DNA from: Gemmatimonadota bacterium | GTDB lineage: Bacteria; Gemmatimonadota; Gemmatimonadetes; Longimicrobiales; Gaopeijiaceae | Direction: 5' to 3' | Length of the DNA: 64,000 bases | Assembly (NCBI GenBank): GCA_016873995.1 | Contig: VGVR01000007.1 | Span: 1-64,000 of the forward strand | In this document: positions 16,345 through 26,172 of the stretch, piece after piece | How the letters are laid out: every line of letters starts with the position of its first letter | Position numbering within the stretch: position 1 is the first letter of the stretch | Position numbers and translations under genes: made by a program | Notes under the pieces: generated by a model | Database searches by the model: none | The model's input: only the letters and a program-made list of their open reading frames with translations | Told to the model about the DNA's origin: nothing

Positions 16345-18849
16345 ATGATCACGCTCAAGCTCGCCGTTCGGACGCTGGCAAAGAGTCCCTTCGTCACGAT
16401 CGTCGCCGTGGTGTCACTCGCCCTCGGCATCGGGGCGAACTCGGCGATCTTCTCGCTCTTCGATCAGCTACTGCTGCGCGGGCTCCCCGTCGAGGAGCCT
16501 ACGCGCCTGGTGAACCTGTCCGCGCCCGGGCCGAAGAACGGTTCGAACTCCTGCAACCAGGCGGGCAGCTGCGAGGATGTCTTCAGCTACCCGATGTTTC
16601 GGGACCTCGAGCGGAGTGGGGTGGGCTTCGCCGGGCTCGCGGCGCATCGAGTCTTCGGCGCGAACTTGGCGCTCGACGGCCAGCCGATCAGCGCGGAAGG
16701 CATGCTGGTGTCCGGGCGCTACTTCGAGGTACTGGGGCTGACTCCTGCGCTGGGACGCCTCCTAGGTCCAGCCGACGACGAGACCACCGGAGCGCACCCG
16801 GTCGCGGTGCTGAGCCACAGCTACTGGGCCAACGATCTCGGATCGGACCGGAGCGTCCTCGACCGCAGCATCGTCGCGAACGGTCAGACGCTCACGGTCG
16901 TGGGCGTCGCCCCGCCAGGGTTCGAGGGAACGACGGTGGGAAGCCGCCCGCGACTGTTCGTTCCGATCGCGATGACCGGGGTCATGATTCCGGGATGGGA
17001 CGACTTCGAGAACCGGCGCTCGTACTTCTTCTACGTATTCGGCCGCCTCCGCGGCGACGGATCGCTCGAGCAGGCACGTGCCGAGATCAAAGCGCTCTAC
17101 TCCTCGATCATCAACGAGGTCGAGGTCCCGCTCCAGGAAGACATGACACCGGAGGCGATGGAACGCTTCAAGGCGAAGCAGATCCTCGTCGAGGTGAGCC
17201 CGCGCGGGCAGAGCTCCATCAACCGCGAGGCGCGCACGCCGCTGATCCTGCTGCTCACGATCACTGGATTCGTGCTGCTGATCGCGTGCGCCAACATCGC
17301 CAACCTGCTGCTGGCGCGGGGAGCCACACGCGCCCAGGAGATCGCGGTGCGTAGCGCGATCGGGGGGAGCCGAGGCCAGTTGATCCGTCAGCTGCTCACT
17401 GAGTCGCTCATGCTCGCGGCGCTCGGGGGCGTCGCCAGCATGTTCGTGGCGAGCTGGACGCTGCAAGCCATCGGCTCGCTCATGCCGCCGCAGGCCGCGC
17501 AATCTGTAAGCCTCTCCATCGACCCTCGCTTGGCGCTGTTCGCGGCTGCGCTCGCGATGGGCACCGGGCTCCTCTTCGGCCTCTATCCCGCGCTCCATTG
17601 GACGCGCCCGGATCTCATCGCCGCGTTGCGGGTGAGTAGCGCGCAGCCCTCCGCGTCGCGGTCCGCGCAACGCTACCGGAGCGCCCTGGTGACGGCGCAG
17701 TTCGCGCTGTCGATGGCATTGCTCGTGGGCGCCGGTCTCTTCATTCGCAGCCTGGTGGCGGTCGCACGCGTCGACCTAGGCATTGAGACCGACGACATCG
17801 TCACCTTCGGCATCTCGCCCGAGTTGAGCGGATACGACGCGGAGCGATCGAGCGCCCTATTCCAGGAGACGGAGGAAGCCCTCGCCGCCATCCCCGGGGT
17901 CACAGCGGTTTCCGCAGCGCTCGTGCCCGTGCTCGGTGGGAGCAGCTGGGGGACGAGCGTCTCGGTGGAGGGCTACGCCTGGGAGCCTGGCGTGGACAGC
18001 GAATCGCGCCACAACCAAGTCGGCCCGGGATACTTCGCTACGCTGGGCATCCCCCTGCTCGCGGGGCGGGAGTTCGCGGACACCGACGTGCGTGGTGCGC
18101 CGCGGGTCGCGGTGGTCAACGAGGCGTTCACGCGGAAGTTCAACCTCGAGGGTCGCGCCGCGGTGGGGAAGCGGATGGCCGCGAACCAGAGTGACGCGGA
18201 CGAGCTCGACATCGAGATCGTGGGCGTGGTGCAGGACGCGAAGTACAACGATGTGAAGGAGCCCGTCCCGCCGCTGTTCTTCCTACCGTATCGACAGAGC
18301 CGCGGCATCGGGTTCCTCACGTTCTATACGAAGACCGGAGTCGATCCCAACCAGGTCATCCTGGCGGTGCCGGACGTCGTCGGCGCGCTCGACCACAACC
18401 TCCCCATCGAGAACGTGAAGACGCTCGAGCGGCAGATCCAAGAGAACGTCTTCCTGGACCGCCTCATCGGCACGCTCTCGTCGGCGTTCGCGCTGCTCGC
18501 GACGCTCCTCGCTGCGGTCGGCCTCTACGGAGTGCTCGCGTTCACGGTCGCGCAGCGCACGCGCGAGATCGGCGTGCGCATGGCGCTGGGGGCTGGGAGC
18601 GGGCGCGTGGGTCGGATGGTCCTCGGGCAGGTGGGCCGCGTCGTACTCGTCGGGGGCGTGCTCGGCGTCGTGGCGGCGTACTATCTGGGACGGGCGGCCC
18701 AGTCGCTCCTCTTCGAGGTGCAGGGGCTCGACCCGTTCGTGTTCGTGGGCGTGGCCCTGCTCTTGGCCGGAGTCGCGTTCAGCGCGGGGTACCTGCCGGC
18801 GCGGCGGGCGTCCCGGGTCGACCCGATGGTGGCGCTGCGGAGCGAGTAG
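16345..18849 (+). CDS. ADOP-type orphan ABC permease (MacB_PCD/FtsX duplicated)
   Basis: 834 aa. It starts TLKLAVRTLAKSPFVTIVAV, the usual N-terminus of duplicated orphan permeases abundant in Acidobacteria and Gemmatimonadota. A first membrane helix (20-40) is followed by a MacB-type periplasmic core (to about 280), three helices with RGATRAQEIAVRSAIGGSRG, a second helix (about 450), a second periplasmic core and three last helices with the FtsX motif RTREIGVRMALGAG. No ATPase gene is adjacent, as is typical. Probably involved in export or envelope stress. Start ATG 16345 lacks a strong SD; divergent from blaI. Confidence 0.9.
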   Translation: MITLKLAVRTLAKSPFVTIVAVVSLALGIGANSAIFSLFDQLLLRGLPVEEPTRLVNLSAPGPKNGSNSCNQAGSCEDVFSYPMFRDLERSGVGFAGLAAHRVFGANLALDGQPISAEGMLVSGRYFEVLGLTPALGRLLGPADDETTGAHPVAVLSHSYWANDLGSDRSVLDRSIVANGQTLTVVGVAPPGFEGTTVGSRPRLFVPIAMTGVMIPGWDDFENRRSYFFYVFGRLRGDGSLEQARAEIKALYSSIINEVEVPLQEDMTPEAMERFKAKQILVEVSPRGQSSINREARTPLILLLTITGFVLLIACANIANLLLARGATRAQEIAVRSAIGGSRGQLIRQLLTESLMLAALGGVASMFVASWTLQAIGSLMPPQAAQSVSLSIDPRLALFAAALAMGTGLLFGLYPALHWTRPDLIAALRVSSAQPSASRSAQRYRSALVTAQFALSMALLVGAGLFIRSLVAVARVDLGIETDDIVTFGISPELSGYDAERSSALFQETEEALAAIPGVTAVSAALVPVLGGSSWGTSVSVEGYAWEPGVDSESRHNQVGPGYFATLGIPLLAGREFADTDVRGAPRVAVVNEAFTRKFNLEGRAAVGKRMAANQSDADELDIEIVGVVQDAKYNDVKEPVPPLFFLPYRQSRGIGFLTFYTKTGVDPNQVILAVPDVVGALDHNLPIENVKTLERQIQENVFLDRLIGTLSSAFALLATLLAAVGLYGVLAFTVAQRTREIGVRMALGAGSGRVGRMVLGQVGRVVLVGGVLGVVAAYYLGRAAQSLLFEVQGLDPFVFVGVALLLAGVAFSAGYLPARRASRVDPMVALRSE

Positions 18850-18863
18850 CGCACCAGAACAAA

Positions 18864-18898
18864 ACGGGGCGGGCAGCCTCATCGGCCGCCCGCCCCGT
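18864..18898 (-). terminator. intrinsic terminator of the NHL lipoprotein gene
   Basis: acggggcgggc and gcccgccccgt form a perfect 11-bp stem with a 13-nt loop. Read leftward, the stem is followed by TTTTGTTC, so it is a proper intrinsic terminator for the minus-strand gene and may stop the permease transcript too. Confidence 0.8.
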
Positions 18899-18922
18899 GT
18901 TACCGACAGGACGCCGTCAGCC

Positions 18923-20191
18923 CTATGGCATCGGGTACTGCCTCAGAATCTGACCCGCGATCTTCGACGGATCTGCACCCGGGATAGGCGTGAACTTCTG
19001 CAGCCGCCCGGCGAAGCAGTCGGCGATGTAGAGGTTCCGCTCCTGGTCGGTCGTCATCCCGTGCGAGCAGTTCAGGCCCCCAGCCTGCGGACCCGGCGCG
19101 CCCCAGCTGTAGAGGTGATTCCCCTGCTGGTCGAACTTGAGGATGCGCGAGGTCGGCGCGTCGCCCACCCAGAGGTACCCATCGGTGTCGATGAAGTGGT
19201 TGACCATGAGGGTGTTCTGGTTCGCCGGCCATTGCGGTGAGCGCAGTGGGAACATGTACTGGAAGACCCCGTTCTCGTCGAACACCTGCATGCGCTCGTG
19301 CCGCGCTCCGCGGTCGATCACGAAGAGCATGCGATCCGCGCTGATCGCGATGCTATGGACGGTGTTGAACTCGTTGGGCCCCGGGTTCTGTGGGTCGGCC
19401 GGTGGGCCACCCCAGTCCATGATGAAGTTGCCCTGGGGATCATACTTCGCCACGCGCGTGCCGCCGTAGCCGTCGCTGATGAAGTAGGTGCCGTCCGGCA
19501 GCCAGGCGATGTCGGTCGGGCGATCGAACGTGTTGGGCCCGCGTCCACGCACGCCGAGCTCGCCATGCGAGTACACGAGCTGACCGTCATACGTGAACTT
19601 GTAGATCATGTGAAGCTGGTCGTCGATGATCCAGACGTGCTTCTCCTGATCGTACGGACTCATCTTGATCTGGTGCGGCCCGCGTCCGCAGCGCTGTGCC
19701 GAGAAGAGCGAGTCGAGATGAGGCCACTCGTCGACCAAGTAGCCCTCACGATCCACGATGAAGATCGAGTGCTCGAAGCGGCGCTCCCAGCCACGTAGCG
19801 GGGCAGGCTCGCAGGTCGCGCTGATGCCGTCGGAGTTGGGCTGCGCGTTCGGACCGCCGGCCACGGCGCCATACGCCTGCCAAGGCTGCATGCCCGGTTG
19901 GAGCGGCAGCTCTCCGCGCATGGCGATCCAGACGCGGTCGGGTGTCTCAGCGTACACGCCGCCGAACGAGCCCCACGTCCACCCCTCGTGAGAGTGGCGG
20001 GTGTCCGGAAGCGGCTTGGGCCAATCCGGCACGACCTGATACGGGCCGGTGGGCCAGTCCTGGTAGCTCCAGATCTCGCCGCCGGCGCCCGGCCCGGCGC
20101 CATCCTCGTCCGCTGCCGGCGGGCATGCCGTCATGCCCACCGCCGCTACGAGGAGCGCCAAAGTTCTCAAGGAGCGGAATGCTCCGGTCAT
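18923..20191 (-). CDS. NHL-repeat beta-propeller lipoprotein
   Basis: 422 aa. A lipoprotein signal (LRTLALLVAAVGMTAC) places it in the periplasm or outer membrane. The mature part has NHL-type blades: FDRPTDIAWLPDGTYFISDG, VAKYDPQGNFIMDWG, FNTVHSIAISADRMLFVIDRG, INTDGYLWVGD-like and MTTDQERNLYIADC. The pattern resembles peptidylglycine-amidating-lyase-like NHL proteins, but no lyase active site can be assigned. ATG 20191 is chosen because GTGGAGGTACATC precedes it; an upstream in-frame start at 20311 would hide the signal peptide. Confidence 0.83.
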   Translation of the reverse strand: MTGAFRSLRTLALLVAAVGMTACPPAADEDGAGPGAGGEIWSYQDWPTGPYQVVPDWPKPLPDTRHSHEGWTWGSFGGVYAETPDRVWIAMRGELPLQPGMQPWQAYGAVAGGPNAQPNSDGISATCEPAPLRGWERRFEHSIFIVDREGYLVDEWPHLDSLFSAQRCGRGPHQIKMSPYDQEKHVWIIDDQLHMIYKFTYDGQLVYSHGELGVRGRGPNTFDRPTDIAWLPDGTYFISDGYGGTRVAKYDPQGNFIMDWGGPPADPQNPGPNEFNTVHSIAISADRMLFVIDRGARHERMQVFDENGVFQYMFPLRSPQWPANQNTLMVNHFIDTDGYLWVGDAPTSRILKFDQQGNHLYSWGAPGPQAGGLNCSHGMTTDQERNLYIADCFAGRLQKFTPIPGADPSKIAGQILRQYPMP

Positions 20192-20344
20192 GATGTACCT
20201 CCACAGCTCGAGTAGGTGGCCCGACCCCCAAAGACGGGCCGCACGGGACAGTAGAGGCGCTCGGGGGAGGGAGCAAGGAGGCAGCGGCACGCCTATACTT
20301 CGTCCTTTCACGCCGCTTCCAGAGACCCTCGGAACGACCGCTTC

Positions 20345-21133
20345 ATGTCCTCGATCTTGGCCCGGGCTGGGCGCGAGCCGCTACTGCATTTCATGGCGCT
20401 CGCGGGGATCCTCTTCGTGGTGGCTGCTATGGTTCGGCGCGACGACGACCGCATCGAGGTCACGCGGGCCGAGCTCGATTACAGGATCGCGCAGGTGGAG
20501 GCGCGCGAGGGGACGACCTTGTCTCCGGACGAGCGTCAGCTCGTCGAGGAAGCCTACATCGACGAGCGGGTGCTGATCCGAGAAGCGCGCGCGATGGGGC
20601 TCGAAGTCGACGAGCGCATCGACGACCTCCTCATCCAGAAGATGCTGCACATCCTGAGCGGAGACGTGATTCAGCCCACGGATGCCGAGCTCGCCGCGTA
20701 CTACGCGCAGAACCAAGACCGCTACGCGGCAGATGCATCGGTTACGGTGGATGAGGTCGTGGTTCCCGAGGGCACGCCGCTCCCGCGCGCGCTGCTCGAT
20801 GGGGGCTCTCCAGACCAGCTGCCAGCCGGGTCGGTGGTGAGCCAGCGGGTGATGGAACGACTGACGCCAGACGACCTCGCGCAGATCTTCGGCGAAGACG
20901 GCGCTGCCACGATAGCGAGCGCGGAGATGGGGGACTGGTGGGAGGTGCTGCAGGGCCCACGCGGTTCGCACTGGATCCGGATCCGTGAGCGCTTCGGCTC
21001 CGTCGTGCCGCCGCTCGACGTGGTGCGCGATGCGGTGCGCCTCGACTGGATCGGGGAGCGAGAGCAGGGGCTCCTGCTCGACCGGGTGGGCGAGCTACGC
21101 GCGACCTATACCGTCGTGGTCGAAGGGCGGTAG
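20345..21133 (+). CDS. membrane-anchored PpiC/SurA-like peptidyl-prolyl isomerase family protein
   Basis: 262 aa: one N-terminal membrane helix (LLHFMALAGILFVVAAMV), a SurA-type helical region (IEVTRAELDYRIAQVEAREG … YIDERVLIREARAMGLE) and a degenerate parvulin-like C-terminal half (GDWWEVLQGPRGSHWIRI). Periplasmic chaperone or foldase role inferred. It is separated by 2 bp from the HupE/UreJ-like gene, an arrangement found repeatedly in bacterial genomes, so the two products probably work together. Confidence 0.8.
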   Translation: MSSILARAGREPLLHFMALAGILFVVAAMVRRDDDRIEVTRAELDYRIAQVEAREGTTLSPDERQLVEEAYIDERVLIREARAMGLEVDERIDDLLIQKMLHILSGDVIQPTDAELAAYYAQNQDRYAADASVTVDEVVVPEGTPLPRALLDGGSPDQLPAGSVVSQRVMERLTPDDLAQIFGEDGAATIASAEMGDWWEVLQGPRGSHWIRIRERFGSVVPPLDVVRDAVRLDWIGEREQGLLLDRVGELRATYTVVVEGR

Positions 21134-21135
21134 CG

Positions 21136-22140
21136 ATGGCTAAGTGGGCCTGGCTCGTCGCCATCGTCGTGTGCCTCGCGTGGCCGGCCAGCGCTGCGGA
21201 GGCGCACGACGTCGACGTGACGTCGATCGCGCGCGTCTTTCTCGAGGAGATTGGACCCCGCCGCTATCTGCTGTCCGTGGTGGACGCGCAGGTGCCCGCG
21301 CTCACCGATCCGGCGGCGGTGCTGCCGGCGGACTGTTTGCAAGTAGACGACGCCGGCCTGCGCATCGTATCCGGATTCGCGTTCGAGTGTGCGTCGGAGC
21401 TCGATGCGGACGACACGCTCATGCTGCCATGGGCCCTGGCCGGTGTCGTGGTCGTCGCGCGCTGGGGTGATGGCTCGGGCGCCTCGGTCTACTTCCGCGG
21501 GAGCCAGGGGCGCGTGCCCGTGGCGCTCGGCGACCTGCGCGCCGTGCCGGGATCGCGCGCGCGGGTGGCCGGTACGTACCTGCGGCTCGGGGCCGAGCAC
21601 ATCCTGCTCGGCGTCGACCATCTGCTCTTCGTGCTCGGCCTCCTGCTGCTGGTGCGCGGCCTCGCTCCGCTCGTCATGACGGTCACGGCGTTCACGGTCG
21701 CGCACAGCATCACGCTCGGCGCCTCCGTGTTCGGGCTCATACCGCTCGACCGCGCACCCATCGAGGCCGCGATCGCGCTCTCGATCGTAATGCTCGCTCG
21801 GGAGATCGTGGTCGCCGACCGCGGTGTCGTGCATCTGACGCACCGGATGCCCTGGCTGGTCGCGTTCGTGTTCGGCCTCCTCCACGGGCTCGGGTTCGCC
21901 GGTGCGCTCGGTGACATCGGGCTCCCGGAGAGCGCGATTCCGCTCGCGCTCCTTTTCTTCAACCTGGGCGTGGAAGCGGGTCAGCTCGCGTTCGTGCTCC
22001 TACTGCTGGCGCTCCACCGGTTTGCGGGTGGTTGGGTCGCGACCAGGTTGCTCCGCGCTCGCCCCGTGATGGGGTACGCGCTCGGGGCGCTCGCAACGCT
22101 CTGGTTCTTCCAGCGCCTCCCGCCCATCTGGGGCGGCTGA
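21136..22140 (+). CDS. HupE/UreJ-family membrane protein
   Basis: 334 aa. Signal peptide (to AAEAH), a beta-rich periplasmic domain to about 140, then six or seven helices carrying HupE/UreJ motifs: HILLGVDHLLFVLGL, FTVAHSITL, FGLLHGLGFAGAL and FFNLGVEAGQL. The histidines and Asp could bind Ni or another metal. Some relatives are metal transporters, but there is no hydrogenase or urease gene here, so the substrate is unknown. Translationally close to the PPIase gene upstream. Confidence 0.87.
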   Translation: MAKWAWLVAIVVCLAWPASAAEAHDVDVTSIARVFLEEIGPRRYLLSVVDAQVPALTDPAAVLPADCLQVDDAGLRIVSGFAFECASELDADDTLMLPWALAGVVVVARWGDGSGASVYFRGSQGRVPVALGDLRAVPGSRARVAGTYLRLGAEHILLGVDHLLFVLGLLLLVRGLAPLVMTVTAFTVAHSITLGASVFGLIPLDRAPIEAAIALSIVMLAREIVVADRGVVHLTHRMPWLVAFVFGLLHGLGFAGALGDIGLPESAIPLALLFFNLGVEAGQLAFVLLLLALHRFAGGWVATRLLRARPVMGYALGALATLWFFQRLPPIWGG

Positions 22141-22245
22141 GCCCGCCGCCGTCGAGCAAGGCCAATCGGGGTGGCGGACGCCGCTCCCCAGCGCCATGCT
22201 GACGCGCTCCCGAGGCCGTCGCACCTAGAGAAACAAGGAGTCGAG

Positions 22246-23822
22246 ATGATGCGCATCGGCGTGGTCGCAGCGGCCCTGCTGGCGTTGTCGCCTCCGGCTG
22301 TCCAGGCGCAGGCGCCGGCGGCGCCGGGACCTTGGTTCGGCGTGACGCTCCCGCCGCCGTTGCTCTACCACACGTTGGAGGTGCTCGCGGAGCGGCCGCC
22401 GGCGCCCGCGGTAGTTCCAGCCGGTGAAGAGCGCTTCACCGAGCTCTCCGGCGCGAATATGCACCGAGACCTGGCCACCATCGTCGACTTCGCCAAGGAG
22501 AGTCGCCGGACTCGCAGGTCGGGGACGGCGGGATCTGGGGGCGGATCACGGGCTTACCGTCCGGCCAGAAGACGATCGAGTTGGCCACGGAGCAGTTCCG
22601 CGCCGCGGGTATCCGCGACGTCGAGCTGCAGCGCTTCGCTCAGGCGGCCAACGCGGGCATCACGTTGCCGGTGTCGTGGGAGGTGCGTGTTCTCGGTGAC
22701 GCGGCATTCGGGTCAGGCACGCGCGACGTCGTGCTCGAGAGCGCGATGCCCCTTTCGGATCCCGACCTGCCCGCCGAGGGCATCACGGCGCCGCTCGTCT
22801 ACGTGGGGACCGCAACGCTAGCCGAGCTCGCACGCGTGGACGTACGCGGCAAAGTCGCGGTGCAGAAGGCGATCCCCCAGGCGCACACGGTTTTCATCCG
22901 TGACCCCGTGGGCCCCAGGGCGGAAGACCTGCTGGAGCGCGGCGCGGTGGCGGTGCTCACGGTGATCGACCTCCCCGGCAACATGCGCGTGAACGACATG
23001 GGGTGCGGAGCGGGGCCGTGCTTCAACATCGGCGGGCGCGACGGGCTCTTTCTGGAGCGGGTCCTGAGTGCCGCCGCCGAGCGCGGCACGCCCGACGCGG
23101 TGAGGGTGCGGCTGCGGCTGGACAACGAGCGCTTCACGGGGCTCTCCGCCGCCAATGGCGTGGCCGTCATCCCCGGCACGACGCGGGCTGGCGAGTTCAT
23201 CGTAATCAACGCGCACGCCGACTCGTGGTTCGATGGCGCGGGGGACAACGGCGACGGGCTCGCCGTCGCGGTCGCGCTGGCGCGTCACTTCGCCAGTCCC
23301 GACATGCGCCAGGAGCGGAGCCTCGTGTTCGTGGCCAGCGCCGGGCATCACTCGGCCGGACTCTCCGGTCCCGGCAACTTCGTGTCGATGAACCGCGACA
23401 TCGTCGGGGGCGCGGTGCTCTTCATCAACCTGGAGCACACTGCCCAGCGCAACATCACGCCGGCTCGAACGGAGTTCGACGACGGGTATCGCCAGTGGAC
23501 CGTGGACACGGGCGAGTCGCCGATCGTGGGGGGACTGACCAACCTGGCGCCCTTCCTCGAGGATCGGATCCAGCGGGGGATCGAGCGCTACGGCACGAAC
23601 TTCGTGTCGGGCCCCAACACCACCGCGAGCGGTGAGAGCGGGACCTACAGCCGCACGGGTGTCCCGGTGTTCACGACCATTCAAGGCCCGCCCATGTATC
23701 ACACGACCGGCGAGGTGCTCGAGATGGTGTCGGCGCCCGGGCTCGAGCGCATGGCTCGATTCATGGCGTGGTACGTCAAGGAGGTCAGCCGCGCACCGGC
23801 GTCCTCGATCGATCCCCAGTGA
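22246..23822 (+). pseudogene. secreted M28-family peptidase with PA domain, frameshifted
   Basis: ATG 22246 opens a signal peptide (MRIGVVAAALLALSPPAVQA) and continues to KESR near 22506. There the homologous reading switches frame (DSQVGDGGIWGRITGLPSG) and runs intact to 23822. One missing base, or two extra, near 22507 explains it; no homopolymer is involved. The rest has a PA domain (ADLLERGAVAVLTVI) and the M28 core with NAHADSWFDGAGDNGDG, but the usual catalytic Glu-Glu is replaced by SAGHHSAG, as in a divergent subgroup. Either a recent mutation or a sequence error. Zinc aminopeptidase ancestry is clear, current activity doubtful. Confidence 0.8.
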
Positions 23823-23871
23823 GGTGCGAGATTCGAAGCGAGTTCGCCCAACACCCAGAGGAGTGACGACG

Positions 23872-24456
23872 ATGTCGAAGCGGGGAATCCACGTTGGAGT
23901 AGCGCTGTTGGCCGTCGGGCTCGCGGCGGCGAGCGATGCGGCGGCGCAGCAGCGCGGTGCCGGCGGTGGACGGGGTGGCTTCAGCCTGCCGCCCCTCCTC
24001 ATGGAGACCACTGCATTCCCGGACGGCGGGATCATTCCGCCGCAGTACACCGGGCGCGGGGGCAACACGCAGCCTGGGTTCACGTTCCGGAACGCGCCCG
24101 AGGGGACCGTGAGCTACGCGATCATCTTCCACGACATCGACGTGGCGTTCGGCGGCAACACGGACGACGTGCTCCACTGGATGGCGTGGAACATCCCCGC
24201 CTCCGCGGGCGGCATTCCGGAGGGGAGCCTCCCCGCCGGCTCCGTGCAGGGCAACAACCTGCGCGGCCAGGCCAACTACATGGGTCCCGGCGCGCCCGCG
24301 GGTCCGCGGTACCACCATTACGTGTGGGAGCTCTACGCGCTGAACGCCAACCTCGACATTCCGCAGACTGCTACCCGCGCCGAGCTGATCGCGGCGATGG
24401 CGGGTAAGGTCGTGGCGAAGTCTGCGTACGTGGGGAGGTACCGCGCGGAGGGTTGA
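23872..24456 (+). CDS. YbhB/YbcL-type PEBP (Raf-kinase-inhibitor-like) secreted protein
   Basis: 194 aa. Signal peptide to ASDAAAQ, Gly/Arg-rich linker, then the PEBP fold: TAFPDGGIIPPQYT, YAIIFHDIDVAF, VLHWMAWNIPASAGGIPEG, YHHYVWELYALNANLD. The ligand-site Asp-Pro and His motifs are only partly kept (HDIDVA in place of D-P-D). GAGGAG lies before ATG 23872; a GTG three codons upstream is possible. Role unknown in bacteria. Confidence 0.85.
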   Translation: MSKRGIHVGVALLAVGLAAASDAAAQQRGAGGGRGGFSLPPLLMETTAFPDGGIIPPQYTGRGGNTQPGFTFRNAPEGTVSYAIIFHDIDVAFGGNTDDVLHWMAWNIPASAGGIPEGSLPAGSVQGNNLRGQANYMGPGAPAGPRYHHYVWELYALNANLDIPQTATRAELIAAMAGKVVAKSAYVGRYRAEG

Positions 24457-24615
24457 CGCCGCGAGGCTCGCGCCCTCAGGCGCGGTTAAGGTCCTGGGGG
24501 GCGGTCGCCGAATGCGGCGGCCGGCCCCCTTGGACGTTTCACGGGAACCAGAAGCGAGGCAACGAGCTGCTCGTCAGGCGCTTGCGGGTGGCCAAGCGGG
24601 CCGCCAGTCTGCTCT

Positions 24616-26172
24616 ATGCACCGCGCACTGCACCGCTTGCGCCGCCGTCGCCGCGGCACGCCTGTCGTCGCGGTCGCGGCATTCGCATTGCTCGCCGGCT
24701 GTGACGGCCTCTTGGAGGTCGAGCATCCGCACCTCCTGACCGCCGGCGACCTCACGAACTCCGCCAATGCCGAGTTCCAGATCAACTCGGCGATCGCACT
24801 CTTCGAGTGCGGCTACTCGACGTTCGGCTGGGTGGCGCTCGGGCACGAGGACGTGGCGGAGTACGTGTCTGGATTCGCGGCCAAGGCGCACGTGTTCCGC
24901 GCCGACCCCGCGACGGGCGTCTGTGACACCGGGTTCTTCCCGGCTCAAGCATGGTTCGACCAATTCATGGGCGCGCGGGCCATGCTCTCCAATGCCGACG
25001 GGACGGGCGTCTACCAACGGCTTCAGGGCGAGTGGTCGTTGGGCGTGCAAACGGAGCGCCTGTCGGCGCTGGCGGCGCTATACGTGGCGGCCGCCCTCGA
25101 CCACTTCGGCGAGTATTACTGCGAGATCACGTTCGACGGCGGCGACCTGCTCACGCCCGACGAGGTGCTCGCGCTCGCGGAGGACTGGATTACGAACCGG
25201 GCACTGGCGCACATCGCGAACCACGGAGATTTCGCGCTCCCCAACGGGATCGCGACGAGTGCGCAAACGACGGCGATCGCGCTGCGGGCGCGTATCCGCT
25301 GGGCGCGGGGCGACCTCGCTGGGGCCGCCGCGGACGCGGCGACGGTGCCTCCGGGGTTCACGGCCTGGGTCACGCGCGAGTCGGGGGCGCAGCGCAGGAA
25401 CAAGATCTTCGACGCTGCGACCTTCGGGTCGCCGTTCTCCGCCATGCTCGGGGTGAACAGGGCTTGGAACGGGGCCACTCGCAAGCCGAACCCCGTCACG
25501 GGGCAGCTCTGGCCGGACTCGGTCCCGTTCACTGGATACTTTTTCTTGGGCGTGATGCCCGACGGACGCGCCGTGAGCGACGCGGGGTATCCGGTACGCT
25601 GGGCCCAGGAGGTGCGCTCCCCAGCGCCAGCCAGTGCGCCGGTCTCGCTCGGTAACGGCGCGATCCCGGAGGTGCGCACGCCCCACACATTCAAGAGCGT
25701 CTCGGGCCCCGCGCCGCGCGAGGTGCCCAACCGCTTCAAGTCCGTAGCCGACGACATCCCGCTCGTCGACTGGAAGGAGATGTGGCTCATTCGGGCGGAG
25801 CACGCGGGCGGACAGGCCGCGATCGACTTGGTGAACGAGCTGCGTGTGGCCTCGGGGATGCCGCTCGTCACGTACATCACGGGTGCCTCGGCCACGGCGC
25901 AGCAGATCCGCTACATGCTGATCGAGGAGCGGCGTCGCGAGTTCTTTTCTCAGGCGGGGCGGTACTGGTCCACGAAGATCCTGAACACGGACATCCTTTG
26001 GTTCCCGCGCGGCGAGGGGCGCACCGTGTCCGGCGTGTATGCCCTTGAGGGCGGTGTGCGTCTCGCGATGCCGACGAACGAGTACCTGCTGAACCCTCAT
26101 CTCGTTGCGCGCGGTGGACTCGCCGTGCGCGGCTCGGGATGTGATCCGGCGGAGGCGCCGGTGTTCCCATGA
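24616..26172 (+). CDS. SusD/RagB-like outer-membrane nutrient-binding lipoprotein
   Basis: 518 aa with an Arg-rich signal and lipobox LLAGC at about 28. SusD features include the LxVExP-like DGLLEVEHPHLL, TPR-type helices in the middle (ALAALYVAAALDHFGEYYCE) and the conserved C-terminal block (MLIEERRREFFSQAGRYW). It partners with the downstream SusC-like receptor: the stop and the next ATG overlap (ATGA). Together they would bind and import an oligosaccharide or peptide. No glycoside hydrolase lies nearby, so the ligand is unknown. Confidence 0.9.
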   Translation: MHRALHRLRRRRRGTPVVAVAAFALLAGCDGLLEVEHPHLLTAGDLTNSANAEFQINSAIALFECGYSTFGWVALGHEDVAEYVSGFAAKAHVFRADPATGVCDTGFFPAQAWFDQFMGARAMLSNADGTGVYQRLQGEWSLGVQTERLSALAALYVAAALDHFGEYYCEITFDGGDLLTPDEVLALAEDWITNRALAHIANHGDFALPNGIATSAQTTAIALRARIRWARGDLAGAAADAATVPPGFTAWVTRESGAQRRNKIFDAATFGSPFSAMLGVNRAWNGATRKPNPVTGQLWPDSVPFTGYFFLGVMPDGRAVSDAGYPVRWAQEVRSPAPASAPVSLGNGAIPEVRTPHTFKSVSGPAPREVPNRFKSVADDIPLVDWKEMWLIRAEHAGGQAAIDLVNELRVASGMPLVTYITGASATAQQIRYMLIEERRREFFSQAGRYWSTKILNTDILWFPRGEGRTVSGVYALEGGVRLAMPTNEYLLNPHLVARGGLAVRGSGCDPAEAPVFP

